Translations under genes and position numbers: made by a program
Shown here: positions 1 through 6,339 of the stretch, piece by piece
How the letters are laid out: each line of letters opens with the position of its first letter
Numbering within the stretch: position 1 is the stretch's first letter
The notes under the pieces: model-generated
Told to the model about the DNA's origin: nothing
What the model saw: the letters and a program-made list of their open reading frames with translations, nothing else
Database searches by the model: none
From: Alphaproteobacteria bacterium
GTDB lineage: Bacteria; Pseudomonadota; Alphaproteobacteria; UBA3830
NCBI GenBank assembly: GCA_025998735.1
Contig: BNWJ01000009.1
Span: 1-24,983, forward strand
Length of the DNA stretch: 24,983 bases
Reading direction: 5' to 3'

Positions 1-239
1 AGGTAAATCCAATATTAAGGGGTTGGACGAACTATTTCAGAGTCGGGAACTCCAGTCGATGCTTTGGGTACATAAAAGATTGGATGGAAAAGAAGGCAAG
101 ACGCCACTTAATGAGAAGCAGAAAGCGAAAGGGCTTCGGCTGGGAAAGATGGAGTAGAAGCTGGTTATACGCGGTATGTGGGCTGTTTTCAGACTACAGG
201 ATCAAGTACTACCAAGAACAGAAAGTGTTGCTGGCATGA
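1..239 (+). CDS. ltrA: Group II intron reverse transcriptase/maturase, C-terminal end (partial)
   Basis: The 5' end lies outside the window. The readable frame begins at base 3 and ends with TGA at 237-239, giving about 78 codons. The translation starts VNPILRGWTNYFRVGNSSRC and continues through YIKDWMEKKARRHLMRSRKR, KGFGWERWSR and GLFSDYRIKYY. This is the classic maturase-specific (group II intron maturase) C-terminal domain of intron-encoded reverse transcriptases, which binds the intron RNA and promotes splicing and retrohoming. The reverse transcriptase fingers/palm would lie upstream. RNA domain V/VI-like hairpins follow directly, as expected for an intron whose ORF sits in domain IV. 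Whether the full protein is intact cannot be seen. Family assignment is secure. Confidence 0.9.
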   Translation, partial: VNPILRGWTNYFRVGNSSRCFGYIKDWMEKKARRHLMRSRKRKGFGWERWSRSWLYAVCGLFSDYRIKYYQEQKVLLA

Positions 240-274
240 TAGGTCACATAAACTTTGATGCGAAAATAACAGGA

Positions 275-307
275 AAGCGTAGTGCGGGAAATCCGCACGC
301 TGCGTTT
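275..307 (+). ncRNA. Group II intron domain V-like hairpin
   Basis: Bases 276-278 give the AGC triad position. The lower stem 275-281 pairs with 301-307, followed by a two-base bulge (GC at 299-300). The upper stem GTGCGG (282-287) pairs with CCGCAC (293-298) around a GAAAT loop. Size (33 nt), triad, two-base bulge and GAAA-like loop match catalytic domain V. It lies 36 nt after the maturase stop. Confidence 0.7.
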
Positions 308-317
308 GACGTGGCGG

Positions 318-412
318 GCGATGGAAACGTGGCTATCTCAGCTAACGCGCCATTGCTCGACCCTACCTGTGCGGGGGGGGGGCGGCCGACAAAGCCGTAC
401 CCCGTCTACCGC
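318..412 (+). ncRNA. Post-domain V hairpins of the group II intron (domain VI candidates)
   Basis: Two hairpins are visible. The first has outer stem GGGCGATGG pairing fully with CCATTGCTC (with G-U pairs) and an inner CGTgGCT/AGCtaACG stem. The second spans 371-412 and contains a run of ten G (373-382), a CGGC/GCCG core, a CCCC partner and an outer GCGG/CCGC stem with an unpaired A at 408. Either could be domain VI carrying the branch-point A. Which one is used, and hence the splice site, is unresolved. Confidence 0.45.
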
Positions 413-540
413 GATTAGCTTAAGAGCGGGACAATACCACTATACGGCTTGTCACCGGCGTGTCCGTTTACCTCATGGGACGAAATCCACTCTTCCATCC
501 TGATCGGGTGTAGCTCATGGATATATGCGTTACGCTTCCT

Positions 541-1317
541 CTAATAATCAGATTTAGATCTTTCTATGGCTATAGTCATGGCATCATCTTCAAGTTGTCG
601 AGCGTCCTCAAAATGAGTACTTCGGTTATCTTTAGCGGCATTTACAGCCTCGGCTTGCGCATCTACCGCCCTCTGTGCGCGCTCTTTTGCTTCTTGAGCC
701 ATTCTTCTATCGCTCTCCTTTTTTTCTGCATATTTTCTTGCTTCACGCTCCATTCTTCTATCGAACTCTTCTTGCGCGGCGCGTGCTCTTGACAACCGCT
801 CGTGTTCAGCTCGCTCGCTCGCTTCCTGCGCTCTTCTCCTATCGCGTTCCGCCCTTTCCGCCCATTCTCCAGCTTCCCGTGCTTTTTTTCTATCGTGTTC
901 CGCTCTTTCCGCCCATTTTCTCGCTTCCTGCGCTCTTCTCCTATCGCGTTCCGCCCTTTCCGCCCATTCTCTAGCTTCGCGTGCTTTTTTTCTATCGTGT
1001 TCCGCTCTTTCCGCCCATTTTCTCGCTTCCTGTGCGTTTCTTCTGTCCCGGTCTGCCCTTTCCGCCCATTCGCTAGCTTCCCGCTCTTTTCTCCTATGGT
1101 GTTCCGCTCTCTCTCGTGCTTCCCTCGTCATCGAACTTTCGTATGGTTCGTAGCCTGATTTATATGCGGAGTCATAATCCGATGTATAGGTAGATTCATA
1201 GTTTGTCACATGAACGTTTTCTCTGCAACTGCAGCACAACAAAAAACCAAGAAGACCTGCATATGTTGGCTTCGCAAAGAATTTTACACAACAAAAAAAC
1301 ACACTCTTCATTTTCAT
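541..1317 (-). CDS. Exported coiled-coil protein with 17-residue charged repeats
   Basis: I do not recognise a named family. ATG at 1317 is preferred over ATG at 1329 because GAGG lies 6 nt upstream of it (258 aa). The N-terminus has lysines, then a hydrophobic stretch ending GLLGFLLCCSC, consistent with a signal peptide. A lipobox is possible but not canonical. From about residue 65 to 215 the protein is a continuous charged helix built of units like EAREWAERAERDRRRAQ. These alternate as two variants to make a 34-residue (102-bp) period, with consecutive tryptophans 17 residues apart. This predicts a long single helix or coiled coil in the periplasm or at the surface. A good promoter precedes it. 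Repeat copy number could vary between strains. Confidence 0.75.
   Translation of the reverse strand: MKMKSVFFCCVKFFAKPTYAGLLGFLLCCSCRENVHVTNYESTYTSDYDSAYKSGYEPYESSMTREARERAEHHRRKEREASEWAERADRDRRNAQEARKWAERAEHDRKKAREAREWAERAERDRRRAQEARKWAERAEHDRKKAREAGEWAERAERDRRRAQEASERAEHERLSRARAAQEEFDRRMEREARKYAEKKESDRRMAQEAKERAQRAVDAQAEAVNAAKDNRSTHFEDARQLEDDAMTIAIERSKSDY
790..1095 (-). repeat. 102-bp tandem repeats (2 x 51 bp) inside the coiled-coil gene
   Basis: The motif CCGCCCATTCTC(C/T)AGCTTC recurs exactly 102 bp apart (858 and 960 on the + strand). A diverged 51-bp half-unit lies between (CCGCCCATTTTCTCGCTTCC). The repeats stay in frame and encode 17-residue units. Near-identity of neighbouring 102-bp units points to recent duplication or gene conversion. 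Confidence 0.8.
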
Positions 1318-1350
1318 TTTATACCTCATACTTGAAAACTATCCTTGTAT

Positions 1351-1379
1351 AGAATATATGAAGTCAACGTTTTTGTCAA
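1351..1379 (-). promoter_or_regulatory. Sigma70-type promoter of the coiled-coil protein gene
   Basis: Read on the minus strand: TTGACA (1379-1374), a 17-nt spacer, then TATTCT (1356-1351). The -10 box ends 34 nt upstream of the ATG at 1317. The -35 is perfect consensus and the spacing optimal. Confidence 0.7.
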
Positions 1380-1530
1380 GCGTTATTTTAAATAAATTTC
1401 TCTTTCTTTTGAGATAACGCGAAATCTTTCAATTATCCGTGATTAATTTTTAATGCTCCATACGAGGAGCGTGCACAAAATCCAATTTTTCATCTTGAAA
1501 AAATGTGCTCCATCAGATATATTTTATTCA

Positions 1531-1558
1531 TTAACTCAGTGTGTTAATATTCTATTAT
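1531..1558 (+). promoter_or_regulatory. Probable promoter of pgsA
   Basis: TTAACT (1531-1536), a 16-nt spacer and TATTAT (1553-1558). Transcription would begin near 1565, which excludes a GTG start at 1541 and supports the ATG at 1583. Confidence 0.45.
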
Positions 1559-1582
1559 AGTTTGGATGAGAGTTTTTTTTAT

Positions 1583-2140
1583 ATGCTTCCGAATCTCTTA
1601 ACTCTATCAAGAGTGTTTTCTATACCTTTTATAATTCTGTGTTTTTACATAGAAGGGTTTTGGTCACATTTATCGGCGACACTGCTGTTTATAATCGCTT
1701 GCATAACTGATTTTTTCGATGGCTATCTGGCAAGACAGTGGAAGCAAGTATCTGCTTTCGGAAGATTTATGGATCCAGTTGCCGACAAATTGCTGATATC
1801 GACAATTTTATTGATGCTATCCGGAATGGGTGTAATAAATGGGTTGCATTTGATAGGAGCCTCGATAATTTTGGCAAGAGAAATTATGGTATCTGGACTG
1901 AGAGAGTTTATGTCCGAAATGCGCATGAAGGTTCCGGTTACAAAATACGCAAAATGGAAGACCGTAATGCAGATGCTGTCGGTAACTTGTTTGCTGTGTT
2001 CAGCAATGTTTCCGGATGTAAGCTCTATCAAGAGCATTGGGGTTGTGACTCTATGGCTTGCTGTGATAATGACCGTCTTTACCGGAGCTCGTTACCTAAG
2101 GTTCGGCATAGTGAAAATGGCAAATAAATCTCTCACATAA
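1583..2140 (+). CDS. pgsA: CDP-diacylglycerol--glycerol-3-phosphate 3-phosphatidyltransferase
   Basis: This membrane enzyme makes phosphatidylglycerol phosphate from CDP-diacylglycerol and glycerol 3-phosphate, the first committed step to phosphatidylglycerol and cardiolipin. The complete CDP-alcohol phosphotransferase signature is present: D43-x2-D46-G-x2-A-R-x8-G60-x3-D64-x3-D68 (DFFDGYLAR ... GRFMDPVAD). The start MLPNLLTLSR is typical of PgsA, and several hydrophobic segments follow. Length from this start is 185 aa, normal for the family. An upstream in-frame GTG at 1541 would add 14 residues but overlaps the promoter. The sequence just before the ATG has a weak GAGAG ribosome site. It stands alone, divergent from the coiled-coil gene. 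Phosphatidylserine synthase is a less likely alternative within the superfamily. Confidence 0.92.
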   Translation: MLPNLLTLSRVFSIPFIILCFYIEGFWSHLSATLLFIIACITDFFDGYLARQWKQVSAFGRFMDPVADKLLISTILLMLSGMGVINGLHLIGASIILAREIMVSGLREFMSEMRMKVPVTKYAKWKTVMQMLSVTCLLCSAMFPDVSSIKSIGVVTLWLAVIMTVFTGARYLRFGIVKMANKSLT

Positions 2141-2390
2141 CTTAACACCCGTCTTTGTTTTTTGTGGCGCAATCTGCGGTTGAGGGGGGCAATAATCGAA
2201 CCATCAACGCTTGTGTTTTTTGAAAAATAGGTACACAAAACACCACAAAGAACAGAAAAACACTGCCTTCTGTTTAAATTTCTGCTTGCGAAAAAGTAAG
2301 GGAAGTGGTAAGCCCACATAACCATTGTCCCCCCAGCAGTTTGCAGAAAACCCTGAAATTACCGGGTTTTTTGGATTTTTCGATGCACGC

Positions 2391-2506
2391 AGGACCTCTT
2401 CCACCAAGTACCATTTTTCCGCAAAAGCGTTAAAAAATCGCTAAAATTTTCAACCGTTAACGGAAATTTTATCATTTCCTGATATGGTATCTGGCGGAGA
2501 GGGACT
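2391..2506. repeat. Imperfect long palindrome at the edge of repeat A
   Basis: Bases 2391-2413 (AGGACCTCTTCCACCAAGTA...) are a diverged inverted copy of 2485-2506 (TGGTATCTGGCGGAGAGGGA...). The two arms flank an AT-rich centre that itself includes a GCG/CGC-bounded inverted motif. The arms could fold into a large cruciform or RNA hairpin and suggest the element is a miniature inverted-repeat type. Confidence 0.5.
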
Positions 2507-2571
2507 CGCGGCGCATTTCTCCTATAAATCAACTCAAAATCAGAGCATTGCGGAACTCCTAGGGTGTTAAG
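2449..2571 (+). repeat. Dispersed repeat A, copy 1
   Basis: About 123 bp that match, by eye at roughly 90%, the reverse complement of 24857-24983 at the window end. The shared core includes GGAGAGGGACTCGCGGCGCA and CAGAGCATTG. Differences are scattered substitutions plus two small indels. The two copies lie in opposite orientation about 22 kb apart. Confidence 0.85.
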
Positions 2572-2667
2572 GATCTGTGTGAAAATAACTTGAACTTTTG
2601 TCTTGCGGAAATACTATAATTCCATGCAACACACCTGCTGAAAGTTCATTTTATTTTCGCACGAGGC
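2570..2667 (-). repeat. Dispersed repeat B, copy 1
   Basis: About 98 bp immediately abutting repeat A. Its reverse complement closely matches 21956-22055: CGTGCGAAAATAAAATGAAC, TTTCCGCAAGACAAAAGTTC and a CACAGATCCTT end are shared. The TGTGTaAAA-like end resembles an insertion-sequence terminal repeat, but no transposase is visible. Confidence 0.8.
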
Positions 2668-2842
2668 CTAAGCACATAACCTTTCCATGCTCGCAACATT
2701 ATGCGAAAAAAATTAAATGTTAACGTTTCTTTAACGAATCATTGTTATATTAAATTTAACCAACAAGTTTGGCAAAAACACCGAGATTTTGTCAAGTTGA
2801 TTATCCAACATGTTTTTGTATTTTCGCAAAGTAAGAAATCGT

Positions 2843-2874
2843 CTGCAACATCATGAAGATTCCGATGTTTGCAG
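2843..2874 (+). terminator. Terminator-like hairpin
   Basis: CTGCAACATC pairs with GATGTTTGCAG (one bulged base) around an 11-nt loop, followed by GTGCTTTTTGG. No gene ends just before it on the + strand, so it may terminate an unseen small transcript from 2680-2840 or act in the leader of the next gene. Confidence 0.4.
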
Positions 2875-2952
2875 GTGCTTTTTGGTACGTGAATATCGTT
2901 CTCCTTTGTGAGGAACATTGTTTTTTATGACTTTTATTAAATGGAGATTTTT

Positions 2953-4140
2953 ATGAATTATCTAATATCAGGTCTGTTAATTTACTTCTCCCTTTCGGAG
3001 GTTTCTTCGACGCATCTAACGGACACTTTCAAATCGCGGTCGTCAATGAATTTTTCCACAAAGGAGGTGACAGGACCTCTGTCGCAATCGTCGAAAAAAT
3101 TGCGATTGGTTGAAGAGGGGAACGCCGAAGCTGGAACTGCCCGCAGTTCCACGTCAGACCTACGGACATCAAGGGCGGATGACAACGAAACTCCAGCGGT
3201 CGATACCGATGATGTTTTTATAAACCGACTGCTGCAAATGGATTTCTTTCAAAGAAATCCACATATGGCTATGCTGTTGCAGACGTATAAAGGCAGCCTG
3301 AGTGAAAGGGACAAGATGCGAATTTCCATGAACATTATTGATCAAGAACTCGTCATATATGATAGGTCAATAAAATTTTGGCAGTTTGCTAGATTCGTGG
3401 CTGGAACTTGCAGAAATGTCCTGCTTGCTGGTAAAATTGGCCTGGCGGCGGCGGGTCAGTGGTTCGCCCACGATCCGAATCTTTCCAACATTTTTCTTAA
3501 AATTACGCTTGCCATGGGTGTTACGGAGATAGGCTGCAATATGTTGTGCGATTATTCCGATCAGCGGGTGGATAAAAGGTTGATGGAAAACCTTTTCAGG
3601 TGCACTGAACGCGACGGCAGGAGGGCGGCTTCGATTGCCGATGGCCGCGTTCTTTCCAAAAAAGGATTAGCGTACGTTGCTGCGGGAAGACTGATGGCGG
3701 CTGCCGGCAGAAATAGACGCTCAGGAAACGGCGACAATTCCAGACAGCTTTCGCCCCAAGATGCTGCGCCCGCGCCATCGCCATCGCCATCACCTTCCTC
3801 GTCGAATCCATTTTCATTAGTAGGTGATGCTACCGCTCATCGCCACTCAGCGCTTTCGCACCATACGCTCGCGGCCGATGCAGCGCACGGTGCCGCAGCA
3901 AGTTCAGGGAATATAGTAGTAGCATCTGCTGCATCGACATATACGCCACCGTCGCCGTCATCTATACAGCTTCCGTCGCCGAATGCTAGTAATTCATCAT
4001 CATCGGCAGCATTGCTGCCGTCCTTGCAGACATCTCAGTTTTCTACGGCTGCCCTGACGCCATCGAGCTCTATAATTTCAACAGGTGGAGATTCATTGGA
4101 AGCAGATTTATCTCCAGATGATGAAAAAGAGAGGGAATGA
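2953..4140 (+). CDS. Exported or membrane protein of unknown function, Ser/Pro/Ala-rich C-terminus
   Basis: No recognised family. ATG at 2953 is chosen over ATG at 2941 because GGAGA lies 5 nt upstream of it (395 aa). Residues 1-20 (MNYLISGLLIYFSLSEVSS) look like a short signal peptide. A variable polar segment follows, then a more ordered region (about 85-240) containing two moderately hydrophobic stretches around NVLLAGKIGLAAAGQWF and IFLKITLAMGVTEIGC. The last 140 residues are low-complexity Ser/Pro/Ala/His (for example PAPSPSPSPSSS) and presumably disordered. It is followed after 85 nt by the exported methyltransferase, in the same direction, so the two may be co-expressed. The combination of a secretion signal, one structured domain and a disordered tail fits a host-interaction protein, but that is inference. 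Confidence 0.6.
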   Translation: MNYLISGLLIYFSLSEVSSTHLTDTFKSRSSMNFSTKEVTGPLSQSSKKLRLVEEGNAEAGTARSSTSDLRTSRADDNETPAVDTDDVFINRLLQMDFFQRNPHMAMLLQTYKGSLSERDKMRISMNIIDQELVIYDRSIKFWQFARFVAGTCRNVLLAGKIGLAAAGQWFAHDPNLSNIFLKITLAMGVTEIGCNMLCDYSDQRVDKRLMENLFRCTERDGRRAASIADGRVLSKKGLAYVAAGRLMAAAGRNRRSGNGDNSRQLSPQDAAPAPSPSPSPSSSNPFSLVGDATAHRHSALSHHTLAADAAHGAAASSGNIVVASAASTYTPPSPSSIQLPSPNASNSSSSAALLPSLQTSQFSTAALTPSSSIISTGGDSLEADLSPDDEKERE

Positions 4141-4225
4141 AAAAACAGATGATAACAAAAATGCCCTTGTTTTTTTTGCAACAGCCATTAACATACGAAC
4201 AATGGTTTTGTTGGGAAGTCTTGTT

Positions 4226-5512
4226 ATGATGTGTCAGATTAAGAAGTATACTGCGTTTTGTGCGTGTTTAGTGTTCGTGTGTAGTCAAGCGCTTTGCAGT
4301 GTATCTGCTGCCGGAGAAGATACCTCGACTAGTGCGATCAGCGAGGCAGAACAGGGCAGCGGATCCACCGCAGAGCAAAAACCAGATGATAATGAGTCGA
4401 TCAGTGATAGCGATGCTTCTTCCACTAAAACCCAGGAAGACATTGTAGATTCTGGAGAATTTAAACAAACGTCAGAAGATGAAAAACTTGAAAAGCAAGC
4501 TATTGAAGAGGAAAAATCTGAGCAACAAGCGGACGATCGATTGGTAGATTCCGAAGAGAAATATTCTGCCCCGCTGTATGACAAGCTAGTTCCAGTAAGT
4601 GGGTGGGATAGATATTCCTGCGATTCGGCATCTACTGTCAGTCAGTGGCTGCGCTGGTGGAAGTATCTGTGTCTCGAGAAAAATGAGACTCTTCTGATGT
4701 CCTGGATCGATGGACTGGTTCTAAAAATCTATCCTAAAAATGAGATTTGTAGAGCGCTGTTCGTAAAAGGGATATACAATCCAAATCAATTGGTTGTTGT
4801 TAACTCTCTGTTGCCGAAAGGTGGTATTCTAGTGGATGCCGGAGCAAATATCGGATATTCTCTGCTGCTGGCATCGAAGGCTATCGAGAAAAAAGGGCGC
4901 ATCGTAGCTTTGGAACCTAGCAAAAGAGATTTTGATCGTTTGCAAGAGAATGTTAAAATCAACAAATTGGACGATGTCATATCCGTCTACCGTTATGCGG
5001 TTTCTGACAAAAAAGGTAACGCCGATCTGATGGTCGCAGATGAAGAAAGAAGCTCACTCAACACGCTTGGAACTGAATTCAGTGTGAAGGGTGTCGAAAA
5101 GCTTGCCAGCGAAAATGTCGAGACAATCTCCATTGATGAGTTGGTTTTTGAAAAGAAGATAGATAAAGTCGATGTCCTGGAATTGGACATTGAAGGCAGT
5201 GAAGATCTCGCCCTAAAGGGAGCGATGAAAACAATAGAAAGGGATCATCCCGCTGTTGTGCTCGGAGTAAATGATAGTGCCCTAAAGTCATGCGGTACCA
5301 GTAAAGCGGACATCAAAAAAATACTGCGAGAGCTGAAGTATCGCGTATATAAGATTGTGGAATCACCTACTTTTGCTCTGAAAGAAGTTGAAGATATTGA
5401 GACTGAGCACGAAAAAGTGGTGTTCTGTCTGCATGAAAGCGTGGTGCCTCCGAATTTGCCTCAGCCGGAAGAGAAAAGCATTTTGTGTCGCATATGTGGT
5501 ATGTTTCGCTAG
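4226..5512 (+). CDS. FkbM-family SAM-dependent methyltransferase with N-terminal signal peptide
   Basis: The C-terminal half is a class I methyltransferase of the FkbM (Methyltransf_21) type. It has motif I VDAGANIGYS (about 203-212), the acidic loop ALEPS (about 228-232), and LELDIEGSE (about 318-326), the FkbM signature for motif IV. FkbM enzymes are usually O-methyltransferases acting on sugars or polyketides; the substrate here is unknown. ATG at 4226 is preferred because GGAAG lies 7 nt upstream and the resulting N-terminus (MMCQIKKYTAFCACLVFVCS to SVSA at 28) is a good signal peptide. An ATG at 4202 or 4229 is possible. Residues 30-110 are an acidic Ser/Glu/Asp-rich linker. Length is 428 aa, longer than a bare FkbM domain because of this leader. 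Export of a SAM-dependent enzyme is odd because SAM is cytoplasmic. Confidence 0.8.
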   Translation: MMCQIKKYTAFCACLVFVCSQALCSVSAAGEDTSTSAISEAEQGSGSTAEQKPDDNESISDSDASSTKTQEDIVDSGEFKQTSEDEKLEKQAIEEEKSEQQADDRLVDSEEKYSAPLYDKLVPVSGWDRYSCDSASTVSQWLRWWKYLCLEKNETLLMSWIDGLVLKIYPKNEICRALFVKGIYNPNQLVVVNSLLPKGGILVDAGANIGYSLLLASKAIEKKGRIVALEPSKRDFDRLQENVKINKLDDVISVYRYAVSDKKGNADLMVADEERSSLNTLGTEFSVKGVEKLASENVETISIDELVFEKKIDKVDVLELDIEGSEDLALKGAMKTIERDHPAVVLGVNDSALKSCGTSKADIKKILRELKYRVYKIVESPTFALKEVEDIETEHEKVVFCLHESVVPPNLPQPEEKSILCRICGMFR

Positions 5513-5607
5513 GTGAGCACCGCAGGCGTTAATGCTGTCACTGCCTGTTGAACGGTATGCCGGAGTTGTCTTCAATGCTGAGGCTATTTCGACAGCAGTA
5601 AATGGGT

Positions 5608-5622
5608 CCAGCGTCACGCTGG
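5608..5622 (+). other. Short perfect hairpin between the methyltransferase and the acyltransferase genes
   Basis: CCAGCG-TCA-CGCTGG. It is not followed by a T run, so it is not a convincing terminator; it may be incidental. Confidence 0.25.
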
Positions 5623-5643
5623 TTGATATAGATCGGTGAAGTT

Positions 5644-6339
5644 TTGCGTGTTGAATTTTCTAATTTTGTTAAATGGTGTAGTGGGCTGCTGAAACGGTCT
5701 CATGGTTTCGAGGGGATTTTGTCTAAAATTGTCTCCATTTCCATAAGGTTATCGTATTACACAACTAAATGGACGGTGGTCGGCGAGAATTTTCCCAACG
5801 AGTATCATGAATCCAGAAGGCCGTTTATAGTGTGTTTGTGGCATGATAGACTCATGTTGGCTCCCTGCGTATGGAAATGGAAAAAGCCTCTGCATGTGCT
5901 TGCCTCCGGTCATCGGGACGGAAGATTTATCGCAAGAGTTGTGCAAAATTTCTCAATGCCGGCTTTGTATGGCTCCACCGGAAAAGGATTTTCCGCCGCT
6001 AAAAAATTGGTACAGCTGATAAGAAAAGGCGAGTACATAGCCATCATTCCGGACGGTCCACGAGGTCCAAGACACAAACTGTATCCGGGAGTAATCGCCA
6101 TCGCCAAACTTGCAAAGGCAGATATTCTTACATATAGTTTTTGTGTCAAAAGATATCGTAGACTTAGTTCCTGGGATCGTTTTATTGTAGTCTGGCCGTT
6201 TAATCGTGGCGTTATGGTGTGGAATAAGCCGGTTCGCTACGATGACATCAAGGATCTTACGGAAGAAGAGGCGGTCGATCTCGTGGAGTCTCGCATAAAC
6301 GAAGCGTCAAACGAAGCATATAGGATTTTAAGTGAATAA
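5644..6339 (+). CDS. DUF374-type lysophospholipid acyltransferase-like protein
   Basis: Member of the LPLAT superfamily, DUF374 branch, which in Alphaproteobacteria sits beside waaA and is thought to act on lipid A or membrane lipids at the inner membrane. Visible motifs are CLWHDRLMLA with H67 as the likely catalytic base, SGHRDGR (88-94), YGSTGKGF (about 109-116) and the strongly conserved IPDGPRGPRHKLYPG (about 135-149). Length (231 aa) is normal for the family. The start is a TTG at 5644; no in-frame ATG exists until far into the domain, so this start is the best available but not certain. The stop overlaps the GTG start of waaA by 8 nt, implying translational coupling. Confidence 0.8.
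   Translation: MRVEFSNFVKWCSGLLKRSHGFEGILSKIVSISIRLSYYTTKWTVVGENFPNEYHESRRPFIVCLWHDRLMLAPCVWKWKKPLHVLASGHRDGRFIARVVQNFSMPALYGSTGKGFSAAKKLVQLIRKGEYIAIIPDGPRGPRHKLYPGVIAIAKLAKADILTYSFCVKRYRRLSSWDRFIVVWPFNRGVMVWNKPVRYDDIKDLTEEEAVDLVESRINEASNEAYRILSE

Larger units (their letters stand above)
1..415 (+). mobile_element. Group II intron, 3' part
   Basis: The maturase C-terminus (to 239) is followed by intron-like RNA structure up to about 415. The 5' boundary is outside the window. The 3' boundary is uncertain: an AY-type end at 414-415, seven nucleotides after a candidate bulged A at 408, fits the usual rule. An alternative end near 366, after the hairpin ending in CTACC, cannot be excluded. The stretch 416-540 beyond it contains no gene I recognise and is presumably the 3' exon or flank, just before the stop codon of the convergent coiled-coil gene. 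Confidence 0.75.
2141..2952. other. Gene-free stretch of about 810 bp with repeats
   Basis: I see no convincing gene on either strand. It contains a short AACCC/GGGTT hairpin with T run (about 2350-2376), repeats A and B (2391-2667) and a stable hairpin at 2843-2874. The rest is AT-rich sequence ahead of the next gene. This amount of spacer is unusual beside the tightly packed 5.6-15.5 kb run. Confidence 0.6.

Noticed and set aside
176..503. Open frames over the intron 3' end
   Set aside because: They lie in the RNA domain V/VI region and have no protein-like pattern; the maturase frame ending at 239 explains the coding signal.
675..1158. Long + strand open frames opposite the coiled-coil gene
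   Set aside because: Produced by the in-frame tandem repeat of the minus-strand gene; their Phe/Arg/Pro-rich translation is a shadow.
2190..2210. TTCGATT word on the minus strand resembling a tRNA T loop
   Set aside because: No flanking 5-bp T stem, acceptor stem or anticodon arm could be built.
2092..2407. Minus-strand open frames downstream of pgsA
   Set aside because: No start context or recognisable domain, and they overlap the pgsA end and repeat sequence.
5532..5639. 35-codon ORF between the methyltransferase and acyltransferase genes
   Set aside because: The translation looks protein-like (VVFNAEAISTAVNGSSVTLV) and ends just before the TTG start of the acyltransferase, but there is no ribosome site, no family match and it is very short. 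It could be a relic; not called.
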